Of a DNA stretch of 64,000 bases, positions 24,246 to 34,439 are shown in pieces (within the stretch, counting starts at the first letter, position 1; every line of letters starts with the position of its first letter). The position numbers and the translations under genes are program-made. Under the pieces are notes generated by a model, which worked only from the letters and a program-made list of their open reading frames with translations, had not been told where the DNA came from and searched no databases. The DNA is taken from the NCBI RefSeq assembly GCF_001028175.1, contig NZ_AEJF01000163.1:23984-87983 (forward strand). Direction: 5' to 3'. The DNA comes from Caballeronia mineralivorans PML1(12) (GTDB taxonomy: Bacteria > Pseudomonadota > Gammaproteobacteria > Burkholderiales > Burkholderiaceae).

Positions 24246-27200
24246 TCACGTGCCCACCACTTCTACCGTAGAAAAACCGATTCCGACGCTTTTCGCCACT
24301 CTGATCTGCAACGGAATGCGCTCCTTGAGCGCTTCCACGTGACTGATCACGCCAATCATCTTGCCGCTCGCATTCAAGGAATCGAGCGCGTTCAACGCGA
24401 TTTCCAATGTCTCGCCATCGAGCGTGCCGAAACCTTCATCGAGGAACAAGGAATCAATCGACGTCTTGAAGCTCACCAGATCCGATAAAGCCAGCGCCAG
24501 CGCGAGACTCACCAGGAAACTCTCGCCACCCGAGAGCGTGCGTGTGTCGCGCGCAACGTCGCCTTGCCACATATCGAGTACTTCCATTTCCAGATCCCCG
24601 GCGAGTTTGCGATTGAGCTGATAACGCCCATGCAGCTGCACGAGTTGCCGGTTCGCGAGATAGATCAAATGATCGAGCGTCAGGCCTTGAGCGAATTTCC
24701 GATACTTCGCGCCATCGGCGGAACCGATCAGGCTGCTCAGGCGCTGCCACAAGTCGTAACGTGTGCGTTGTGCATCGATCTGTTGATACAGCGCCTGCTT
24801 TTCCACGCGCAAGCGGTCGTCGTTCTTGAGCGTTGCGCGAAGCTCGCCTTGTTTTTCGCTCAGGCTCTTCGACTTTGCCAGCATGTCGTCGAGCGTACGT
24901 TGCAGGGCGTCAACGTCCAGCTCGGTCTTCGGCTCTTTCAGCAATTCCGCACGGCGGTTTTCCGCGGTCGTGCGCAGCGTGCGCACCGTTGTGAGCAGTT
25001 CATCGAGTTCGCGCTTCAGCGTTTGCAGGCGCTCGCGTTCTTCATAAGAGAGCAGCGCTTCTTTGAACGCCTGTTCATCGGCGAAGGCGCTCTTGGCGAA
25101 CGCTTCGGTCCACGTCGCCGATGTTTTCTCCGCGCGCTCCTTGTCTTCGCTCAGGCGCGCCGTCAACGTTCGCTCGGTGCCTTCGAGCAAGCTGGCTTTA
25201 TCACGTGCGGTGTCGTAGCGTTGTATCGCCGACAAAAACGCTGCATCGGGATTAGCGCTCGCGGCAACAGCTTCGGTTTTCAACTCCACGTAATCCTTCT
25301 CACAATCAACACATCGCGCGGACCACTTTGCGGCTTCAACCGATGCGGCTTCGTGCGCGTGCCGCGCGCGATCGGCTTGCTGCGTCAACGCGCGGATTTG
25401 CTCCGATGCCTTCTGCCAGGCCCGCCATTCAGCATCGCGCTGCGTGAGCCATTGCTGCCAATGCATCCAGGTATCCGGCCGCGCATAATCCACGGACCTC
25501 ACCGATTCATCAAGCATCTGCTCTCGCTTGAGCAGCGCGGTTCGCAACGCGTCGGATTGATCGGCGGCTTCTTTCAAGGCCTTTCCCGCTGCGCTTTGTC
25601 TTTCTTCGAGCAGCTTCAGTGCGTGTTGGTGGTCGAGCGCAGTTCGCTCCGCCGCATGTCTGGCAGTTTCGTGCTGCTTGATCACCGCGATCTGGTGATC
25701 CACGGCTGCGAGGGTTTCCTGCGCCAGCTTCAACGTCGCGGCGTGCGCCTGCATGAGCGCATCGAGTCCGTCATGGTCAACGGCTCCGAGTCCAAGCTCG
25801 ACGCACAGCTTTCGCCAGCTATCCGCGTGCCGCGCTTCGTCTTCAAGCCATGTATCGATACGCGTTCCAAGCGCCTTGATCTGCGCAGTCAACGCCGCGA
25901 TAGCGACATCGGTAGCCAGGGCTTCCTTGTTTTTGCTCTGCAATGCGAGTTGTTTGTCCTTCAACGCGTGCTCGGTCGCCGAGACATCGAGCGCGGCATA
26001 CGCAGTGATGGACGGATGCTCCGTTGATCCGCACAACGGGCACGCTTCGTCGGGTTGCAACGCTGCACGATGCCCGGCGAGATCGAGAATGCGCTGCTCC
26101 TGATGCAGCAATTTGCGCTTGTCTTCCACTTGCTCGGTCAGCGTCGCCATGTCTTTTGCAAGACGCTCGCGTTGCTCGTTCAGCGACGCGAGTGATGCAT
26201 TTTTCCGAGCCTGCTCATCACGGTCAAGCGCGGCTTGGCCGGTTCCGCGTGCAACTATCTCGCCGATATCCATCAGCTTGCCGAACAAATGATGCTGCTC
26301 GTTAAGACGCTGGCAACGCGTCTTCAACGCAGCTTCAGTCTCGCCACCCAGCGTGCTCGAAAGCTTTTCATGCTGCTCGCTTTCAGCCTTGCGTGCGTGT
26401 TCCGCGGCTGCCACGGCGTCGCGCACAGCAATCTGTTTGGCATCGATCTCGCGTGCCCGCTTGTCGATCTCACCGCTTAGTTCTTTCTGCCTTGCGGCAT
26501 TCACCTCGATGTCACTTAGCGTTTGCAGGCGCGCGGCGAATTGCTGTTGCCACAGCACAATCCGCTCGCCGAGTTTGCTTCGATGCGGATGTTCGTCGAG
26601 TGCGGACTGAACGGTCTTCGTTTCCAGTAACACGCCATTGAGCGCGTCTTCGCGGATCTCGACGACTCGTCGGCTGATCACTGACGCGGATCGCAGGCCG
26701 CGCGCGGCATCGAGCGACGCGGCGCGTTTTTCGTCTTTCGAGACCGCCAGTTGACGAGATGTTTCCGCATGCCTTTCACGCGCGGCAAGCATCGCCGTAT
26801 GATCCGCGCGCAGCTTTTCAGCGGGTTCGCTTTGGGCCAGGCGATCGAGTTGAGGCTTGGCATCGGCGATCTTCGAGTCCGCTTGCCGCTCGTTCACCAG
26901 CGCCTGTTCAAGCTGCGTTTGCGCCGCCGACAACGCCAGCCGCCACGCCAGCATCGCGCGTGTTGCATCGAGTTGCTTACCAAGCGCCGCTTCCTGTTCG
27001 CCAAGCTTGGTCTGTTCCTGCTGCAAGCCGATGCGTTGTTCCTCGGTCAGCAACTGAACGCCGTCCGCCAGGGCCAGGAGCGTATCCAGCGCAAGCTTCT
27101 CGTTGCGCGTCCGTTCGAACACGTTCTGCGAGATCGTGCCGTAGATATCGGTGCCGGTGAGCTCTTCCAGCAACTCGGCGCGCTCGTTCGCCTTCGCTTC

Positions 27201-27683
27201 GAGGAACGCAGCGAAGCCACCTTGCGCGAGCATCATCGACTTCGTGAAGCGGCCGAAATCGAGGCCGGTAATCTCTTCGACCTTCCTTAACTTGTCGACG
27301 ATCCGATCAGTCACGATGGTGCCATCGAGACGCGCGAGTTCCACCTTCGGCGCTTGCAGATTGCCATCGGCTTTGTCGCGCGCGCGACGCTGGCTCCAGA
27401 ACGCCCGATACCCGTCGCCCTTCACCTCGAACTCCACCTCCGCGAGGCATTCGAACGTGTGCCGCGTCATCAGCTCGTTGGTCCCTTGCGAGATAGTGTC
27501 CATCCGCGGCGTGCGGTGATAGAGCGCAAGGCAGATCGCGTCGAGCAACGTCGTCTTGCCGGCGCCGGTTGGACCGGTGATCGCGAACAAGCCGTTGTCA
27601 CGAAACGGCGGCTGACTGAAGTCGATCTTCCACTCGCCCTTTAGCGAGTTCAGATTCCGCAAACGCAACGACAAAATCTTCAT
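24246..27683 (-). CDS. sbcC: Exonuclease SbcC, ATPase subunit
   Basis: 1145 residues, a Rad50-like SMC-type protein. Walker A GPTGAGKTTLL lies near residue 38, long coiled coils fill the middle, the zinc hook CPLCGS is near residue 546, and the signature LSGGESFLVSLALALALS with Walker B SLFLDEGFGTLD is at the C-terminal end. With SbcD it cuts hairpins, cruciforms and protein-blocked DNA ends. It overlaps the end of sbcD by four bases (ATGA), so both are made from one transcript. The remnant IS sits immediately downstream. Confidence 0.96.
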   Translation of the reverse strand: MKILSLRLRNLNSLKGEWKIDFSQPPFRDNGLFAITGPTGAGKTTLLDAICLALYHRTPRMDTISQGTNELMTRHTFECLAEVEFEVKGDGYRAFWSQRRARDKADGNLQAPKVELARLDGTIVTDRIVDKLRKVEEITGLDFGRFTKSMMLAQGGFAAFLEAKANERAELLEELTGTDIYGTISQNVFERTRNEKLALDTLLALADGVQLLTEEQRIGLQQEQTKLGEQEAALGKQLDATRAMLAWRLALSAAQTQLEQALVNERQADSKIADAKPQLDRLAQSEPAEKLRADHTAMLAARERHAETSRQLAVSKDEKRAASLDAARGLRSASVISRRVVEIREDALNGVLLETKTVQSALDEHPHRSKLGERIVLWQQQFAARLQTLSDIEVNAARQKELSGEIDKRAREIDAKQIAVRDAVAAAEHARKAESEQHEKLSSTLGGETEAALKTRCQRLNEQHHLFGKLMDIGEIVARGTGQAALDRDEQARKNASLASLNEQRERLAKDMATLTEQVEDKRKLLHQEQRILDLAGHRAALQPDEACPLCGSTEHPSITAYAALDVSATEHALKDKQLALQSKNKEALATDVAIAALTAQIKALGTRIDTWLEDEARHADSWRKLCVELGLGAVDHDGLDALMQAHAATLKLAQETLAAVDHQIAVIKQHETARHAAERTALDHQHALKLLEERQSAAGKALKEAADQSDALRTALLKREQMLDESVRSVDYARPDTWMHWQQWLTQRDAEWRAWQKASEQIRALTQQADRARHAHEAASVEAAKWSARCVDCEKDYVELKTEAVAASANPDAAFLSAIQRYDTARDKASLLEGTERTLTARLSEDKERAEKTSATWTEAFAKSAFADEQAFKEALLSYEERERLQTLKRELDELLTTVRTLRTTAENRRAELLKEPKTELDVDALQRTLDDMLAKSKSLSEKQGELRATLKNDDRLRVEKQALYQQIDAQRTRYDLWQRLSSLIGSADGAKYRKFAQGLTLDHLIYLANRQLVQLHGRYQLNRKLAGDLEMEVLDMWQGDVARDTRTLSGGESFLVSLALALALSDLVSFKTSIDSLFLDEGFGTLDGETLEIALNALDSLNASGKMIGVISHVEALKERIPLQIRVAKSVGIGFSTVEVVGT

Positions 27684-28903
27684 TGCGCGTCCGCCTCGCC
27701 GATCTCCGCGACGACCTCGCGATACATCGTTAAGAGCTGAGCATGCGTTTCGTCGTCGATGGTTTCAGATTGCAGCCGGCGCGCAAATACATCATCAGGC
27801 GTGAGTTCGTTCAAGGTTTCCTTCGCTTGCGATTGCAATGCGTTCAACGCGGAAGAGCGCTCGCGGCGAATGCGCAGTACTTCCACCGGCAGGTTTTCAG
27901 TGATTGTCTGGATGCGAGCGTTGAGGTCGCTGAGATAGTCATCGGCGCAGACCACGATTTCGAGCCACACGGTCTCGCCTTCAGCCACCTGAGATGCCAC
28001 CGCCGCGACTGCCGCCTCAAGCTCCTTCAACGATCCTTTCACTGACATCAGCGGCTGAAAGCACGGCACCTCGAGCACGGTCACGCGCTCAAGGCCGTCC
28101 GAAGAAACGTCCACGAGCAGCATCTCTTTTTGCTGCCGCGCTTCATCGAAGCTCAATGCGATGGGCGATCCGCTGTACCGGATGTGCTCGAATCCGCCCA
28201 CTTTTTGCGGCCGATGAATATGCCCAAGCGCGATGTAATCGGCGGCGGGAAACGCGGCTGTCGGGAACGCTTCCAACGCACCGACATAAATCTCCCGCAC
28301 CGACTCGCTCGCGCTCGCGCCGACGGTCGTCAAATGCCCGGTCGCGATGATCGGCAAGTGCGCGCCAAGCTCCACGCGCTTGCCTTCGGCCAGCGCGAAC
28401 AACGCCTGATAGTGCGCATGAATCGCATCTTGCAGCGACTGCTGCTTGTCGCCTGCGCTCTGTCCCGCGAGGCTCTGCAGTACGTCGCGCGCACGGATGA
28501 ACGGGATTGCGCAGATGATTGCGCCGGGCTTGCCTTCACGTGTATTGAGCACACGAACCTGTTCATTCGGATCGTCACGAACGGAGGGAATCACCACGGT
28601 ATTCAACGCCGTCAGCAAGTGGCGCGACTCTTCCAGCACGGCGACGGAATCATGATTACCCGCAAGCAGCGTCAAGCCCACGCCCGCGTCACGCAAAGCG
28701 AGAATCAGTGTGTAATAAAGCTCGCGGGCATAGCTGGGCGGTGCGCCGGTATCGAAGATATCGCCGGCTATCAGTACCGAATCGACCGCGTGCAGCCGCG
28801 TCTGCTCGACCAGCCACGCGATCAGCTTTTGATGTTCGGCCTGGCGTGAATGCCCGAGAAAGTACTGGCCGAGGTGCCAGTCCGAGGTGTGCAGGATTCG
28901 CAT
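27680..28903 (-). CDS. sbcD: Exonuclease SbcD, nuclease subunit
   Basis: 407 residues. The Mre11-like metallophosphoesterase core is clear: MRILHTSDWHLGQ (motif I), AGDIFDTG (motif II), LAGNHDSVAV (motif III), ATGHLTT and ALGHIHRPQ (metal-binding His). The C-terminal part is the capping domain plus the segment that binds SbcC. It is the first gene of the sbcDC operon. Confidence 0.96.
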   Translation of the reverse strand: MRILHTSDWHLGQYFLGHSRQAEHQKLIAWLVEQTRLHAVDSVLIAGDIFDTGAPPSYARELYYTLILALRDAGVGLTLLAGNHDSVAVLEESRHLLTALNTVVIPSVRDDPNEQVRVLNTREGKPGAIICAIPFIRARDVLQSLAGQSAGDKQQSLQDAIHAHYQALFALAEGKRVELGAHLPIIATGHLTTVGASASESVREIYVGALEAFPTAAFPAADYIALGHIHRPQKVGGFEHIRYSGSPIALSFDEARQQKEMLLVDVSSDGLERVTVLEVPCFQPLMSVKGSLKELEAAVAAVASQVAEGETVWLEIVVCADDYLSDLNARIQTITENLPVEVLRIRRERSSALNALQSQAKETLNELTPDDVFARRLQSETIDDETHAQLLTMYREVVAEIGEADAQ

Positions 28904-29136
28904 CGAAGGGTCGGGTTGAAGGCGTTGCCGCGCATGGTTCTAGTGGCTGCCAGTTTAGCCGATCGCCTCGGCCAGCATTGAGCGAGCACCCTGAAAACCC
29001 ATGCAAAACATCGTAAAACGAGGCAATTGTGGCGTGTACGCGTACACTTCGGCTTCTATTGCGCGGAAACAGCGTGCACTGGCCCTGCCAGCGCCCTTTT
29101 CACGCTGCAACTCCATCCATTACGCTCAAATCAATC

Positions 29137-29334
29137 ATGTTTATCTGCCGAAACCAGCCGTGTGGCGCCGAATGGCAACTCGCCGACGTGCTCATCAAGA
29201 ACGAAGGCCAGGGCCTCATGTTCCGCTGCCCCATGTGTGGCGCGCGCAACAAGGTGCTTCGCCACGACGCGCCCGACGGCACCATCACCTACGAGCAGGA
29301 CAATTCGGTCCCGCCGAAGCCTGCCGCAAAGTAA
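29137..29334 (+). CDS. Small zinc-ribbon protein (65 aa)
   Basis: MFICRNQPCGAEWQLADVLI is followed by a CPMCGARNKVLRH knuckle. The pairs C-x4-C and C-x2-C form a likely zinc ribbon. I chose the ATG at 29137 because the domain starts there; upstream Met codons lie in divergent promoter sequence. It precedes dbpA by only four bases and is probably co-transcribed with it. Function unknown; a role near RNA or ribosomes would fit the neighbour but is a guess. Confidence 0.75.
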   Translation: MFICRNQPCGAEWQLADVLIKNEGQGLMFRCPMCGARNKVLRHDAPDGTITYEQDNSVPPKPAAK

Positions 29335-29338
29335 TCCC

Positions 29339-30721
29339 ATGACTACGCCTACTTCTTTCAGCGCTCTGCCGCTTTCGCCGGCGATGCTGGCGAACCTCGA
29401 ACAGCTCGGTTATCTCACGATGACCCCGATCCAGGCCGCCAGCCTGCCGATCGCGCTCGCCGGCCACGATCTCATCGCGCAGGCCAAGACAGGCAGCGGC
29501 AAGACCGCCGCGTTCGCGTTGCCGCTGCTCGCGAAGATCGATCCGCGGCTGTTTTCCGTGCAGGCGCTCGTGCTGTGCCCGACGCGTGAACTCGCCGATC
29601 AGGTGACACAGGAAATCCGCCGGATCGCGCGCGCGGAAGACAACATCAAGATCCTGACGCTGTGCGGCGGCTCGCCGATGCGTCCGCAGATCGCGAGCCT
29701 TGAACATGGCTGCCATATTGCCGTGGGAACGCCGGGGCGGATCATGGATCACCTCGAACGCGGCACGCTTCCTTTGACCGCGCTCAAGACGCTGGTCCTT
29801 GATGAAGCCGATCGCATGCTCGACATGGGTTTCTTCGACGACATCGTCGCGGTCGTCAAGCAATGCCCGAAGGATCGCCAGACGCTGCTATTTTCCGCGA
29901 CGTATCCGGAAGGCATCGCCAAGTTGAGTCAGCAATTTCTGCGCAAGCCCCAGGAAATCAAGCTCACCGAGCAGCACACGAATTCGAAGATCAAGCAGCG
30001 CTTCTACGAAGTCCACGACAACGAACGCCTGCACGCCGTCGGCCTGTTGCTCGATCACTACCAACCGGTCAGCACGCTCGCGTTCTGCAACACGAAGCAG
30101 CAATGCCGCGACTTGCTCGACGTCCTCGTCGCGCAGGGCTTCAACGCACTCGCGCTGCACGGTGAACTGGAACAACGCGAACGCGATCAGGTGCTCGTGC
30201 AGTTCGCCAACCGTAGCTGCTCGGTACTGGTCGCAACCGACGTTGCCGCGCGCGGGCTCGATATCGCGCAACTGGAGGCGGTGATCAACGTCGATGTCAC
30301 GCCCGATCCGGAGATCCACGTGCACCGCATCGGCCGAACGGGCCGCGCGGATCAGGAAGGCTGGGCGCTGAGCCTCGCGAGCATGGACGAAATGGGGCGC
30401 GTGGGCACGATCGAACAGGCGCAGAAGAAGGAAGTCGAGTGGCACAAGCTGAGCGAGCTGACGCCGGCGAAGCCCGGTCATCTTCAGCCGCCGATGGCTA
30501 CGCTGCAGATCCTCGGCGGCCGTAAAGAGAAGATTCGTCCCGGCGATGTCCTCGGCGCGCTCACCGGCGATGCCGGTTTCGAAGGCTCGCAGATCGGCAA
30601 GATCAATGTGACGGACATGGTCACGTATGTTGCGGTATCGCGGGACATCGCGGATCAGGCGGTGAAGAAGTTGTCGGCGGGGAAGGTGAAGGGCAAGAAG
30701 GTCAAGGTGCGGCGCATTTAA
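29339..30721 (+). CDS. dbpA: ATP-dependent RNA helicase DbpA (DEAD-box)
   Basis: 460 residues from MTTPTSFSALPLSPAMLANL. The Q motif, AKTGSGKTAAF (motif I), PTRELADQ (Ia), VLDEADRMLDMG (II, DEAD), FSATYPE (III), VATDVAARGLDI (V) and HRIGRTGRA (VI) are all present. The C-terminal ~75 residues (ILGGRKEKIRPGDVLGALTG on) are the DbpA RNA-binding domain that recognises 23S rRNA hairpin 92 in E. coli. The role is late assembly of the large ribosomal subunit. Confidence 0.95.
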   Translation: MTTPTSFSALPLSPAMLANLEQLGYLTMTPIQAASLPIALAGHDLIAQAKTGSGKTAAFALPLLAKIDPRLFSVQALVLCPTRELADQVTQEIRRIARAEDNIKILTLCGGSPMRPQIASLEHGCHIAVGTPGRIMDHLERGTLPLTALKTLVLDEADRMLDMGFFDDIVAVVKQCPKDRQTLLFSATYPEGIAKLSQQFLRKPQEIKLTEQHTNSKIKQRFYEVHDNERLHAVGLLLDHYQPVSTLAFCNTKQQCRDLLDVLVAQGFNALALHGELEQRERDQVLVQFANRSCSVLVATDVAARGLDIAQLEAVINVDVTPDPEIHVHRIGRTGRADQEGWALSLASMDEMGRVGTIEQAQKKEVEWHKLSELTPAKPGHLQPPMATLQILGGRKEKIRPGDVLGALTGDAGFEGSQIGKINVTDMVTYVAVSRDIADQAVKKLSAGKVKGKKVKVRRI

Positions 30722-30839
30722 ATCAAGCGCCGGGCCTGCAATTTGCACCACGCCGAATGGAGACCCACAACGAGATGCATAACTTCAATCGAAGAAACCA
30801 GGGATAGGAGCAATCCGATAGCTGGGATCCGATAGCTGG

Positions 30840-31265
30840 GCGGGAAAGCGTCATTTAGCGAGCGCGAATCGGATCGGCGAGTGGCCGGTGCGAGTGAAGA
30901 AACCGGCGGGTGGGCGCAGGAAGATTGGCGTTGTATGGGCGGGCGGTCCGACGTTCGGCAACGATCAATTTCGTTGGATGCCGTTCGCCGCGTGCTCACC
31001 TTTCGCCGATGTCGCGAATACCGAATGGTTTTCGCTGTAAAAGGGCGCCGCGCGCGACCAGCTCTCGCAGCCCGATTGCGCGTTGAAGCGCCATGATCTG
31101 ACGGACGACATCCACGATTTCGCCGATACCGCCGCGCTGATCGAACAACTCGATCTCGTGATGACGGTGCATACATCGGTTGCTCATCTGGCCGGTGCGT
31201 TCGGCAAGCTGGGCGACTGGAGCGCGCCGGTGGTGCAGGCGAAAGCGGCGCTGACGGCGGGCTGA
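30840..31265 (+). pseudogene. Glycosyltransferase-9-like/TPR protein fragment with stop codon
   Basis: Reading codons that start at positions divisible by 3 gives KIGVVWAGGPTFGNDQFR, then NTEWFSL, a TAA where relatives have CAA, then KGAARDQLSQPDCALKRHDL, DFADTAALIEQLDLVMTVHT and SVAHLAGAFGKL. This matches the C-terminal part of TPR proteins with a glycosyltransferase family 9-like end. The N-terminal TPR part is missing. A 14-bp tandem duplication lies just before it (30813-30840). Confidence 0.65.
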
Positions 31266-31304
31266 TCGTCGCCCGCTTGCCGGTCGGCCAATGGCCTGAA
31301 CGAC

Positions 31305-32705
31305 CTATTCCCCAACCGGCCGCATCGTTTCAGTGGCTTTGTCGCGGGTAATCAGCCGCAAGCCGCTTGCGATACTCGCCACGCCTGCGAATCCCGCACC
31401 GATCGCGAGCGCCAACGCCGGTCCATGATGTCCCGCAATACCGAAGCTCAGCGCGACCAGCGCCGCGCCGGTAGCCTGACCGATCAGCCGGGCCGTCGCC
31501 ACCACGCCGCTTGCACCGCCGCTGCGCTCGCGCGGCGCGCTCGCCATCAACGCCTTCAGATTGGGCGATTGAAAAAACCCGAAGCCCGCGCCGCAGATGG
31601 CCATGCGGATACAGATGTCGAGGGCATGGGGATGAGCCGGCAACAATGCCAGTGACGCCATCCCCGCGCACATGATCGCGAGCCCGACGCCGCCAAGCAG
31701 CCCCGGCTGATATCGATCCGATAAACGTCCGGCGACCGGCGCCAGCAACGCCACCATGACCGACCACGGCGTCATCAGGAAGCCGGTTTCCACCTGAGTG
31801 CGCCCGAGCACGCTTTCGAAATAGAACGGCAGCGAAACGAACGCCAGCCCTTGCGCGGCGAACGAGCAAACGGCAGTCGCCGTGGATAACGCGAACATCG
31901 GCCGCTTGAAGAGATCGACGGGGAGCATCGGCGCCGGATGACCGCGTTCCCGACGCAGCATCAAGCCGCCCGCCACTGCCGTTATCGCGAGCGCGATCAA
32001 CACGATATGCGCGGGCGCGCGCTGCGCTGCTTCGCCGAGTGCGAACACCAGCGCGGCGAACGTGACCACGTTCAGCCCTGCCGCCACGCGATCGAAGCCG
32101 TGCTTCGCGCGCGGCGTTTGGGGCAACGCCGGCCAGCCGATAAACAGCGCCAGCAACCCCACCGGCAGGTTCACCGCGAATAGCCACGGCCAGGGCCCAA
32201 GCGAGAGCACGATGGACGCGACCGTCGGCCCGACCGCGAACGATATCCCCACGACCAGCGCGTTCAGCCCAAATCCGCGCCCGAGCCGGTGATGCGGATA
32301 GATCGCTCCGATCAGCGCCGTGTTCACGCTCATCACCGCGCTTGCGCCAATCCCTTGCAGCAGCCGCGCCGCGGTCAACGATGGCAGCGACCACGACAGC
32401 GCGCAGGTCAGCGACGCCACGAGGAACAGAATCAGCCCGCCCAGATAAATCTTCCGATGCCCGACGATGCCACCCAGCGCCGCGAACGGCAGCAGCGTGG
32501 CCACCATGGCGAGCTGATACGCGTTGATGATCCAGACGGACGAGGCCGGCGTTGCGTGGAGATCGGCGGCGATCGCAGGCAGTGCCGTATTCGCGATGGC
32601 GGTATCGAGTGTGGCGAGTGAAACGGCCAGCAGAATCGCCGCCATGGCGCGACGCTGAAGCGCGGTCATGGGGCCGTCGGTGGGAAAAGTGGTCTGGTCT
32701 GACAC
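31305..32705 (-). CDS. MFS transporter, DHA2-type multidrug efflux
   Basis: About 466 residues with roughly 14 hydrophobic segments. LATLDTAIANTALPAIAADL is the classic TM1 motif of DHA2 (EmrB/QacA-like) exporters, and AARLLQGIGASAVMSVN is motif C-like. The GTG at 32703-32705 (VSDQTTFPTDGP) is preferred because homologous proteins begin there; an in-frame ATG exists at 32744. It probably exports drugs or metabolites at the inner membrane by proton exchange. No linked regulator is present. Confidence 0.88.
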   Translation of the reverse strand: MSDQTTFPTDGPMTALQRRAMAAILLAVSLATLDTAIANTALPAIAADLHATPASSVWIINAYQLAMVATLLPFAALGGIVGHRKIYLGGLILFLVASLTCALSWSLPSLTAARLLQGIGASAVMSVNTALIGAIYPHHRLGRGFGLNALVVGISFAVGPTVASIVLSLGPWPWLFAVNLPVGLLALFIGWPALPQTPRAKHGFDRVAAGLNVVTFAALVFALGEAAQRAPAHIVLIALAITAVAGGLMLRRERGHPAPMLPVDLFKRPMFALSTATAVCSFAAQGLAFVSLPFYFESVLGRTQVETGFLMTPWSVMVALLAPVAGRLSDRYQPGLLGGVGLAIMCAGMASLALLPAHPHALDICIRMAICGAGFGFFQSPNLKALMASAPRERSGGASGVVATARLIGQATGAALVALSFGIAGHHGPALALAIGAGFAGVASIASGLRLITRDKATETMRPVGE

Positions 32706-32790
32706 GGTTTTTAGTATGGAGCGTGATCGGCGATAGTCCGACACGATACGGGATCGTGGCGAAGCTTGCCGGGCACCCCCGTGGCAGCTT

Positions 32791-33723
32791 TCAAACAGGT
32801 GTCAGTACGGCGTTGCCGGCAAAGTGCCGCGTGGCGTTATCGACGAACATCTGCACCGATGCGGCCACGGCTTCCGGCGAGCGCCCACCCACATGCGGCG
32901 TCAGCACCACGCGCTCCGAGGCCGTGAGCAACGCTGGCGGCGCGGGTTCGCCTTCGTAGACATCGAGTCCTGCGCCCGCTATCACGCCGCGTTCGAGGGC
33001 ATCTGCCAGAGCGGCGGTATCGACGACACTGCCGCGCGCCACGTTCACCACGTAGCCGTGCGAGCCGAGCGCGGCGAGTACGCTGGCGTCGATCAGATGT
33101 TTCGTCGATGCGCCGCCCGGCGTCGCGACCACGAGGTAGTCGGCCCATTCGGCCAGCGCGATCACCGAGTCGAAGTACGTGTACGCCGTGTCCGGTTGCG
33201 GCTGGCGATTGTGATAACCGATCTCGATATCGAAGCCTTGCGCTCTTTTCGCCACCTTCCTGCCGATGTTGCCTAGTCCGATCACGCCGAGTTTCTTGCC
33301 CGAGAAGTTGGGCTGAAACGGCAGGTCGTCGCGCCAGAAGCCTGCCCGGCACGCGCGGTCGAGCACGGGGATCTGGCGGACGACGCCGAGCAGCAGCGCG
33401 AAGGCGTGATCGGCGACGCAATCGTCGTTGGTTCCGGCGCCATTCACCACGACGATACCGCGCGCCTGCGCCGCGTCCCGAGCGATGTTTTCGTAGCCCG
33501 CGCCTAGCGCGCCGATCAGCTCGAGATTCGGGAGTTTCGCGATCGAGCTTGCATCGAAGCCGATGGTGCCGTTGGTCAGGACAGCGCGGATTTCGCTCGC
33601 GTGATCGGTGAGGGCTTTATCGAGGGCGGGTTGATCGAGGGCTGTAATGACGTTGAAGGCGGTGGCGACGGTGGTTTGGTTTTCAGGACGAAGCGGGACC
33701 ACGACGAGGACAGTGGGGAGCAT
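32791..33723 (-). CDS. D-2-hydroxyacid dehydrogenase (glyoxylate/hydroxypyruvate reductase type)
   Basis: 310 residues from MLPTVLVVVPLRPENQTTVA; a further in-frame Met 29 codons upstream lacks family similarity. The NAD(P) motif GVIGLGNIGRKVAKRAQGF lies mid-protein. The catalytic Arg is in NVARGSVVD, Glu in YEGEPAPP and the final His in LTPHVGGRS. The enzyme reduces 2-keto acids such as glyoxylate, hydroxypyruvate or similar acids. It is transcribed toward the MFS gene 85 bp away. Confidence 0.92.
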   Translation of the reverse strand: MLPTVLVVVPLRPENQTTVATAFNVITALDQPALDKALTDHASEIRAVLTNGTIGFDASSIAKLPNLELIGALGAGYENIARDAAQARGIVVVNGAGTNDDCVADHAFALLLGVVRQIPVLDRACRAGFWRDDLPFQPNFSGKKLGVIGLGNIGRKVAKRAQGFDIEIGYHNRQPQPDTAYTYFDSVIALAEWADYLVVATPGGASTKHLIDASVLAALGSHGYVVNVARGSVVDTAALADALERGVIAGAGLDVYEGEPAPPALLTASERVVLTPHVGGRSPEAVAASVQMFVDNATRHFAGNAVLTPV

Positions 33724-33969
33724 GGGCGCGAGGGGTTGGAGGAGCGAAGTTCGAAGTTTCGCATTTTTGGAGTTTTGACGGGAACAGGCGGGCGAGGCGA
33801 TTGAATTCAAACCGTGAACCCCTCAAACCATACATAGGGTTTACACCTAAAACCACAATAATCTCTTGCGGGGACAGTCCTTAATTTTGGGAGACGGCTT
33901 ACCTACACTGAAGTCACAGAACGCGAACAAGGTTGTTCGCGGCAAAACAAAGATTCGGAGGTAAGTATC

Positions 33970-34296
33970 ATGAAATCACTCATTCAAGCCCTTGTAGTTG
34001 CCGCAGTGCTCGCCGTCCCGGCTGTGTCGTTTGCTCAATCGACTCAATCGAACCAACCGCTGACCCGCGCTGAAGTGAAGGCACAACTGATCCAGATCGA
34101 AAAGGCCGGCTACAACCCGGCGACAGCGAACGATTACGACTACCCAGCCAACATTCAAGCTGCGGAAGCGCGCGTTGCCGCGCAAAACGGCGGAGCCAGC
34201 AGCTACGGCGGCGTGGCGAACGGTACGTCGGATTCCGGAGCCGCTGTCCAGTCCGCGTTCGGCGACAACGTGCGCTCGGTGTACATGGGTCATTAA
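33970..34296 (+). CDS. DUF4148 exported protein
   Basis: 108 residues. A signal peptide MKSLIQALVVAAVLAVPAVS with cut near SFA-Q is followed by the DUF4148 signature LTRAEVKAQLIQIEKAGYNP. The family is common in Burkholderiales, often in several copies, and its function is not known. CGGAGG-like purines precede the ATG. It stands alone and is probably periplasmic. Confidence 0.9.
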   Translation: MKSLIQALVVAAVLAVPAVSFAQSTQSNQPLTRAEVKAQLIQIEKAGYNPATANDYDYPANIQAAEARVAAQNGGASSYGGVANGTSDSGAAVQSAFGDNVRSVYMGH

Positions 34297-34439
34297 TCAT
34301 CATGCAATGCGCCAGGGCGCTGGCGACTGAGCGTATCCGGGTCGCCGCGCAGTGTGTCGCGAGCGCGCAGAATCCTGGCGCGCCTCCTTTATAAAAGTGA
34401 ATTTGCACCTCCTCCAACGGGTTCAATCCCGGTGGACTT

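Noticed and set aside
24564..26027. Long open frame (487 codons) on the plus strand within sbcC
   Set aside because: It is the antisense shadow of a high-GC coding gene; the protein has no family features, and sbcC on the other strand is unambiguous.
31330..32394. 354-codon minus-strand frame inside the MFS gene
   Set aside because: It is an alternate frame of the transporter gene with Arg/Ala-rich translation and no membrane segments.
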